Assembly: GCA_014904985.1 (NCBI GenBank)
Contig: MU128932.1
Span: forward strand, 139,474 to 203,473
Length of the DNA stretch: 64,000 bases
Reading direction: 5' to 3'
Origin: Hydnum rufescens UP504
Lineage: Eukaryota; Basidiomycota; Agaricomycetes; Cantharellales; Hydnaceae
Positions 58,201 to 64,000 of the stretch are shown in pieces. The position numbers and the translations under genes are program-made. Every line of letters starts with the position of its first letter. The first letter of the stretch is position 1. Under the pieces are notes generated by a model that saw only the letters and a list, made by a program, of their open reading frames with translations, did no database searches and was not told the DNA's origin.

Positions 58201-58358
58201 CCCAGAGGTCTCTTCATCCCCGGGAATACACGTTTGACACGATGCACACCATGTCTATCACCTGAAGATGATGTGGACTTTGATGTCAATGCCGTATCCG
58301 AAATTACAGCATTACCATCAGACCCGCCCGACGCGTTGGTGGAACCTTTTAACGACAT
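55300..58358 (-). CDS. RhoGAP-domain protein, Ser/Pro-rich
   Basis: Minus strand, four exons: 58358-56734, 56670-56618, 56563-56477 and 56411-55300; 958 residues as read. An in-frame ATG at 58415 is an alternative start. The first about 490 residues are low-complexity Ser/Pro/Arg with a poly-Pro run. The RhoGAP domain follows: NCPALVVRCIQHLELWGVQEEGIFR (arginine finger in GIFR), GRSTHVAKLRSEFDSG, ADYDLRQASPSDLDPHSVSS, FKAFFRELPEPILTHAL, and LPPENWFILQELCRLL ending KMPLSNLVLVFCPSLNM. The C terminus is again Ser-rich. Such proteins stimulate GTP hydrolysis by Rho/Cdc42-type GTPases. A one-base shift near 55380 would replace the last 26 residues with a longer Gly/Ala/Pro-rich tail to 55122. It lies next to CDC24, same strand. 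Confidence 0.9.
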
Positions 58359-58811
58359 TTCGGAACTAGGTCGAGAATAGAAAACCAGTGTTCGGAGTGG
58401 ATGGGCCAGGAGCATGCCTAGTTAGAAGCTGCAGGGCCCATTCGCCGACACAAGGCACAGGGCGATCAGATTTGGATGGCTACGCTGACGACGATGGGAA
58501 ATGTCACGTACGTTACAGGTAAACGCCCGAGTACTGGAGAGGCCGAGGGAGATGGGACATATTAACGTATGTTAACGTCCGCTCTCAGCAGAACGGAGTA
58601 ATCCGTAAAGCTTGTGCCTGCTCATGCCAATTTGGCACAAAGTCCGTGAGATAGCATTACGATGTAATCTACAAAGTGATATGGCTAGATATAGTTGAAT
58701 GACAATAATATTGTTGATCCTAATAATCATGGTGAGACGAATGTACGTGGCCTGACCAGAAAGAAATCAAGGTGAGAATGAAGGATCTAAATCGCAGTCG
58801 TATAATATATA
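58359..58811. other. Intergenic between RhoGAP and mitochondrial carrier
   Basis: Short AT-rich gap holding the RhoGAP promoter and the carrier 3' end. No gene seen. Confidence 0.6.
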
Positions 58812-60375
58812 TCATGTTGATTGTAAGAGCTCCTTTACGAGTTCGTAAGTGTAGAATCTAGACAAGAAATAAGCGGATATCGCGAGGTGCGAAGGGAAAG
58901 ATATTGAACGCACGAGGTGGCAATACTTGGCGCAACCTTGAGCAAATTGGGCCAGATGCCTCTATAGAATCCTGCCAAGCCTTCTACGCGAAAAATACCC
59001 CGTACTGGCATCCCAGGCACCGGTGTACTGGGGTCCAAGAGACTTTATCCCAAGAACTTGCATCTTGCCTGAAACAAACCCAACATGAGAGAGATCTTTT
59101 GGATTCAAAATAGGTCAACATACGTCGGATAGTGTCAAAGGGGAAGGTGAGAGTTTGCGATATCGATCCTGTAACATCACAAAGTCTTCAAAAACCCAAG
59201 AAACTGGTTGAGCGCAGTATTCGCACCAGCGACTGCCCCACAAGCCAGTTTCCGCCATGCAGGATGGTCTCGCCCAGGTGGGGTGAAGAACCCACGAAGC
59301 CATTCGTATGCAGCAAAATTGATTCCCTATGCAAAAGGAGCGGATAAGACTGGGCTCGAAGGAACAGCAAGATAATGATATGCACAACATAAGGAGCGAC
59401 GCCGACCGCTGTTGGAACCACGCCTCTGTAAAGCGCTCGGACTCCTCCCTCTTCGCGCATGACTTTGACTGCCATGCCCCACATGCCAGGGATTTCTGGT
59501 GTTGCAGCACGTGACATGGCAGCAGCTGAGGTCGACATCGAGGCCGTAAGCAAGCTCCGATGATGACCGGCTGACGTTGTGACACGGGGACTAGGCGAAA
59601 GGGGGGCTGAGAGTGTTGCCGATGCGATCGATAATCGAGCCCTAGAAAAGAAGTTAAGAACTTGTCGAGGGACAGGGACGGAAAGAGCATGAACCTGACT
59701 AGATCAAGAGGATACGTTGTACCTGGACAAAATGATTTATTAACGAATAGCTACGGCAGAGGGGGTACGTGTATACTCACTGACGGACGTAATTCCAGCC
59801 AGAGCACCAGCCAGCAATCGTGTTGGCGTGTCTAGTTGTCGTGCTCCATTCCCTGTGAAGAACTATGCGACAAGTGAAGGGGAATCCATCATCAAAACGT
59901 GAGATACTTACTTTCTTCAATATTTCGTATGTGCTGAATTGTACGGCACTATACGGTACGATTCGGACGCAGTTGATGCCATTGCCTCGCAGAAACCCCT
60001 TAAGCCCTTCCTCCCGCCACATGCGGACGAGAGAACGCCACACCCCCTTGTATGGAGTCCCACCAGTGCGTGGCTGAACTTGCCTAAAGCGAACACTCAT
60101 AAGACCCGGCGCTCAAGGGGAGCACAAGGAGCTTACTGGATGATCTTCAATCGTTCCAGGGGGCTTACGACCTGGCGTGATGTGAGAAACGAGCTTTATG
60201 ATGGTTTTACATAGGGTCTTACAGTTCGTGAGGTTGCACCTGCAATTCCACCGGCAATAAAGTATGAGAAGACTTGAGAGGAAAAAAGGGAAGGCTGGGG
60301 CTCCTTGGGGGCAACCTGGATCGATGTCTGAGCTCCCTGAGGGATCGTCGAGGTCGACGCGGAAGGAGAAGACAT
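58812..60375 (-). CDS. Mitochondrial carrier protein (SLC25; YPR011C/SLC25A42-like)
   Basis: Minus strand, ten exons: 60375-60223, 60171-60137, 60083-59912, 59862-59781, 59722-59695, 59641-59386, 59326-59227, 59168-59124, 59068-58914 and 58857-58812; about 356 residues. Three carrier repeats each show the PX[DE]XX[KR] signature: SPLERLK, YPLDLVR and FPFDTIR. Other hallmarks are GGIAGATSRT, FLRGNGINCVRIVPYSAVQF and GFYRGIWPNLLKVAPS. The sequence best resembles the group containing yeast YPR011C and animal SLC25A42 (nucleotide, CoA or sulfonucleotide exchange); the substrate cannot be set from sequence alone. Exon 9 contains one extra base near 59000 (GAWDA | RGIFRVEG), since both sides are perfectly conserved in different frames. 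A start at 60411 is possible; 60375 (MSSPSAS) fits better. Confidence 0.9.
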
Positions 60376-62377
60376 GGATGCGAGGGACGGGTGTGGCTGA
60401 TGCCAAAGCACAGAAAGACAGTCAGTTCGGTGAAGTTGGAGCGGGCTGTGCCGGCCTCATTGGATATCCTGTGTTTTTTGTCGCACAGTTTTCCTTTGAG
60501 CACTGGGCGATACCCAGCTTCCAGTCATGCTCCTATGAGGCTCTGTACGGGTTTGGGCTTCCCTGAACCTAAAATGGGAATATATGGGTGGGTATTAGCC
60601 TCTGGTTCCGGATTTATCCCACAATTGCAAGGCTTCGCAATAGGCCATTAGCTTCACGATCTGGTCGATCGGGATTCGTCCCCAGAGATTCAAGCTATGC
60701 TATCAATGGTCTGCCTTCTCCGCTATGATTTTCTGCGATGCTCCGTTCCTTCCAGGAGAGGATGGCTCGCGTCTTATCGATACTAGTGTAACTGCCATGA
60801 CTACGCCCCGAAATAGGAGTTCTTAGGCTTGCATTTGAGATCAAGCTGAACACATTGTCTCTTCTCCTGTTTAAGGGTTTTTTGGATGTTTAAGCGGGAA
60901 CACATCTGCAGGCTTCATAAATTTTTATGCAAAGAATGCTTTAGATATTTTTGATGTGTTAAGAATGGATCTCTGTTGAAGAGGATTTTGGGATGCCATC
61001 TCATGATCAAGGTCAAGTTTCAAAGTTCTATAATTCTGATCATCTTCTCCTGCCAGTGAATTCATGGACCAAGCTTACTGATACAGCCTGGCTGGGCGGT
61101 GTTGAAAGATTCTACCAAAGGTGGAAACTCATGCGTCGGCCGACTGTGGTGGGCAGGCGGACTTCAGGAGAGCGAGTGGGTTCTCATGACTTTGACCAGA
61201 ACTCTCTGGAGGAGAAAACAAAACCCGTTTTCTTTGATCATGAGCTGACTCAGCATAAGGAAATCCCCGGTAATTTCCGTTCCTTCATTACACAATGGTA
61301 CTTGTGCCACACCACACTCACACGACCTTGAATTATGATGAAGACTAGAGCCATGTGGCAAATGTATGTCTCAGTCATTGACTCGTCGCTATATGATGCA
61401 GTCCGCAATCGGATGCAAATGGCAGCTGCCTGTTACGTCGGCAAGTGTCGAGGAGAGTTCTCTTCGTTCTACATATTTGTCCATTTTCCCCTAATCCTGG
61501 GGGAAAATGATATGCATGATAGTTGAGTAACCAAGGAGAATCGCTGAGTCTGCTGCTTTAAAATCGAGGTGCCTTGGATGTTTATCCGCAATCATAGTGG
61601 AACTGTTATCAATGTGGGGTCAGATTCACGCCCAGTGAGATTTTTGCCTATATCCTTAACGCTGGAGATGTTAACGGTACATAATGCAGTTACTGCACTT
61701 GGTGCCGTGGGCTTTTCGGGACTTCTATTCGGTCGGGCGTCCTAATGCTCTAAGGGATAGCCAAGAACACGCACCCAACAAAGGGGGCTCGACTGAGTCG
61801 ACTCAATTGGGTTTAATCGGTCACCAACCCCACTTCATTCACCCACCTGTAGTACGACTGCCCACATCGTGAAAGTCTTGCCATCCTCACTCCCAGGCTG
61901 GCAAGATCAATTCAAGCGCAACTAGAAGCTATGTTTTGGCACAATGGAACATTCTTCCCGAGTGTTCCCTTCTCTGCCTGATTATAACTTCAAAGTGGTC
62001 TTATCATCCCGTAGGCGTCCTAGGATCCGCTCGTAATCAACAAAAGACCCCAAGTCCATGGGGAAGTTGTTGACTCCGGAACTTAATTCAGTTGAACCGA
62101 GTGGCGGTCCCACTGGAAGGTTTGACAGGTGTGCACTTTCTTTCCGAACGTTTAGGCGCTGCTCGAGATGGCATCCATTTCTGTCCGGATAAGTCTAGTG
62201 CTTTAATGTTTTATTTCCCGTAAGGAGGTGTACGGGGGGTGTTGCTTTTATCCGTGGCCCCAGTATCAAAGTAGGATGGCCATTTCCTGACACATTTTTC
62301 CGTTGCTTTAAATCCCACCACCCTCGCTGAATGTTTCCTCCCGCAACTCGCGTCAACTACTAGTGGCCCCCAGGAAG
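60376..62377. other. Intergenic upstream of carrier and RTA1 genes
   Basis: Divergent promoters of the flanking genes. The region 60840-61540 is AT-rich; a 112-codon plus frame at 60993-61331 has no recognisable domain. Nothing else supported. Confidence 0.5.
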
Positions 62378-63769
62378 ATGGACAGCAACGACACAGACTC
62401 TTCTAGCACTCTGTATGGCTATACTCCTTCGTCGCACGTTTCCGTCCTCTTTGTCTTCTTGTTCGGGATATCCACCAGTGAGAGCCACTTGTATATTGTA
62501 CGGTTTCGACGTGGATGACATCGCTACGCGGTGTATGCGCCAGTTGTGCATCTAGTCCAGGCGATACGGAATAGAATGTGGTTCCTTCTTCCAACAGCAG
62601 CCATGTGTGGGATTGGGGAGACCATCGGGTGGCTTGACTCTGGTTACGACTCTTGAAAGCTGTCACTGAGATCAAGCTGGATTGTTCCTAGATGGTCAGG
62701 GCGTCTGTGGTCTAGCAAAAATGTCAACGCAGTCACACCGTTCCTCATGCAGAGTTCTTCAACCATCCTCGCGTACTACATCCTCTTTCCTCGGAGAGAC
62801 TTTGCAAACTAATCGTGCAATATTCTAGGCCAACTTTCTTTTCGGCCGCTAATTTCATAACTCTTGATCTAATTGTCGAGAGAGTGGGGCGTCGGTTTAG
62901 CTATATTTTGCCAAAGTATTGTGAGAACCCCTCTATCTTTAACTTCTAGAGTCCATTTCGCCCTGGATTCACTTCGTGGCCTTAACATACAGATGCGGTT
63001 ATTTTCATCGGTGCAGACCTCGCTGCCCTGACTGTGCAGGTTGGTACATCTGTAATGGTCGGTGGCTTATTTCACGATGTTGTTTCCCCATCAGGCCGTT
63101 GGTGGAGAGATGGCATCCTCAACTATTATGCACTCTGGTAACCCTGACAAAGGAGGGCACGTAATGCTCGGTGCGCTCTCCAATATCTTTTCACTCCCTC
63201 ACCTCGCAACCTGAGCGTCTCTCCTTTTAGCCGGAATTGTCATTCAACTGGGTATGCTGGCACCCTTTGCCCGAGAATACCACTAGACCCTTATTCATTT
63301 TTTCCAGTGGCCCTTGTCGTTTACGTCGCATTCGCTGCTTCCTTTGTTTTCCATGCGAGTAGTAACAAACCCGTGCGCCGGGCCCCACCGCCGTACTCGC
63401 AGGAAGAAATGGAGATGAAACCTGAGCCGAATTCCGGGCTAACGCCATCCATGAAGACTGTGATGTATGGATTAGCATTTAGTACGCTGCTCCTCTTCAT
63501 TAGGGCGGTATATCGTACAATCGAGGTCCGTTTCGTGTGCAAATCAGCTGAATTGGTGCTGATGAGGCGATATTCAGCTCTCGAACGGATGGGGGGGACG
63601 AATTATTCAAACTCAGGTATACTTCAGTGAGTATGCGTATATGTCATCGAGCAATGTGGCCCTAATATTTGTGTAAACTAACGTAGATGTTTGTGATGGA
63701 GCGATGGTGGTGCTGGCCATGTACACATTAAATATCTTACATCCGAAAGAGCTGTTATACGACTATTAA
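62378..63769 (+). CDS. RTA1-family seven-transmembrane protein (lipid-translocating exporter-like)
   Basis: Ten exons, all in phase: 62378-62477, 62544-62642, 62700-62772, 62829-62920, 62993-63039, 63095-63170, 63231-63251, 63308-63525, 63578-63626 and 63687-63769; 285 residues. Family hallmarks in order: LYGYTPSSHVSVLFVFLFGI (helix 1), MWFLLPTAAMCGIGETIGW, GRLWSSKNVNAVTPFLMQ, ILAPTFFSAANFITL, VIFIGADLAALTVQAVGG, KGGHVMLAGIVIQL, TVMYGLAFSTLLLFIRAVYR and DGAMVVLAMYTLNILHP. RTA1-type proteins are multi-pass membrane proteins linked to resistance to toxic lipophilic compounds and to sphingoid-base transport (Rsb1, Rta1 in yeast). The gene is intact despite a run of seven G at 63591-63597. A GTTACG donor after exon 2 is slightly unusual. 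Confidence 0.92.
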
Positions 63770-64000
63770 AGATGGACGAATTCCATAACCTCTACATGAA
63801 TAAATGACCTTGCCATTTTTCTGCGTCTTGATATACTGTAGTGTGTGGCACATTGGTGCCCTAATTAATTAGTTCCCCGGATTGATGGGAGCTTGGAGAT
63901 GTCCGGCGTAGCTTTGATTTGTGCCTGACACCTTCCTTGGTTGGTTGGTTTGAATTCTCGTTTGTATACAGCAGTATGTGCCCGAAGGGGCAAGAACAGT

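Noticed and set aside
1..64000. CRISPR arrays, bacterial operons, rRNA genes
   Set aside because: No regularly spaced repeats or rRNA-like sequence seen; spliceosomal introns mark the DNA as eukaryotic.

Overview
This is nuclear DNA of a filamentous fungus, almost certainly a basidiomycete (Agaricomycetes). The genes are split by many short GT-AG introns of about 50-70 bases. The recognisable proteins are typical of that group: a small secreted double-psi beta-barrel protein, Ubc7, Cdc24, a RhoGAP, an RTA1-family membrane protein, a mitochondrial carrier, and a giant NFX1-type helicase/AAA protein. A closer placement (for example Cantharellales) is only a guess.

Layout. Bases 1-8.3 kb are gene-poor, with a secreted DPBB protein (minus, 2050-2727) and a UBC7/UBE2G2-like ubiquitin-conjugating enzyme (plus, 5985-6969), plus two strong inverted repeats in the first 1.2 kb. 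Bases 8.3-34.2 kb are a tandem segmental duplication of three units (about 8338-16067, 16068-25208, 25209-34184). Each unit runs in the same order: a leader repeat, a decayed X segment, one or two plus-strand genes of an unrecognised two-module family (called WCKD here, after its Trp-Cys/Phe-Lys core), a spacer, and a minus-strand piece of an AAA ATPase gene. In units I and II the AAA piece is a truncated pseudogene; in unit III it runs into the apparent parent, a giant NFX1-type SF1 helicase with three CbbX-like AAA modules (31684-39588, minus). Unit II holds two WCKD genes, an 0.84 kb internal inversion and a 715 bp terminal-inverted-repeat element.

Bases 39.6-48.1 kb carry two more divergent WCKD genes. 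The one at 45571-48115 reads cleanly through nine exons as a 662-residue protein, and it shows that the two modules belong to one polypeptide. Bases 51.2-60.4 kb are a codirectional minus-strand housekeeping block: Cdc24 (Rho-GEF), a RhoGAP and a mitochondrial carrier. The window ends with an intact RTA1-like seven-helix protein (plus, 62378-63769).

How they relate. Cdc24 and the RhoGAP are expected to act in opposite directions on Rho-type GTPases in polarity. Ubc7 belongs to ER-associated degradation. The WCKD family has no function I recognise; its exon structure, local amplification and linkage to a ZNFX1-type helicase/AAA gene make it the most interesting item here. Single-base indels, many in homopolymers, recur in several otherwise normal genes and are densest in the helicase/AAA gene, so either consensus errors or real decay must be considered.
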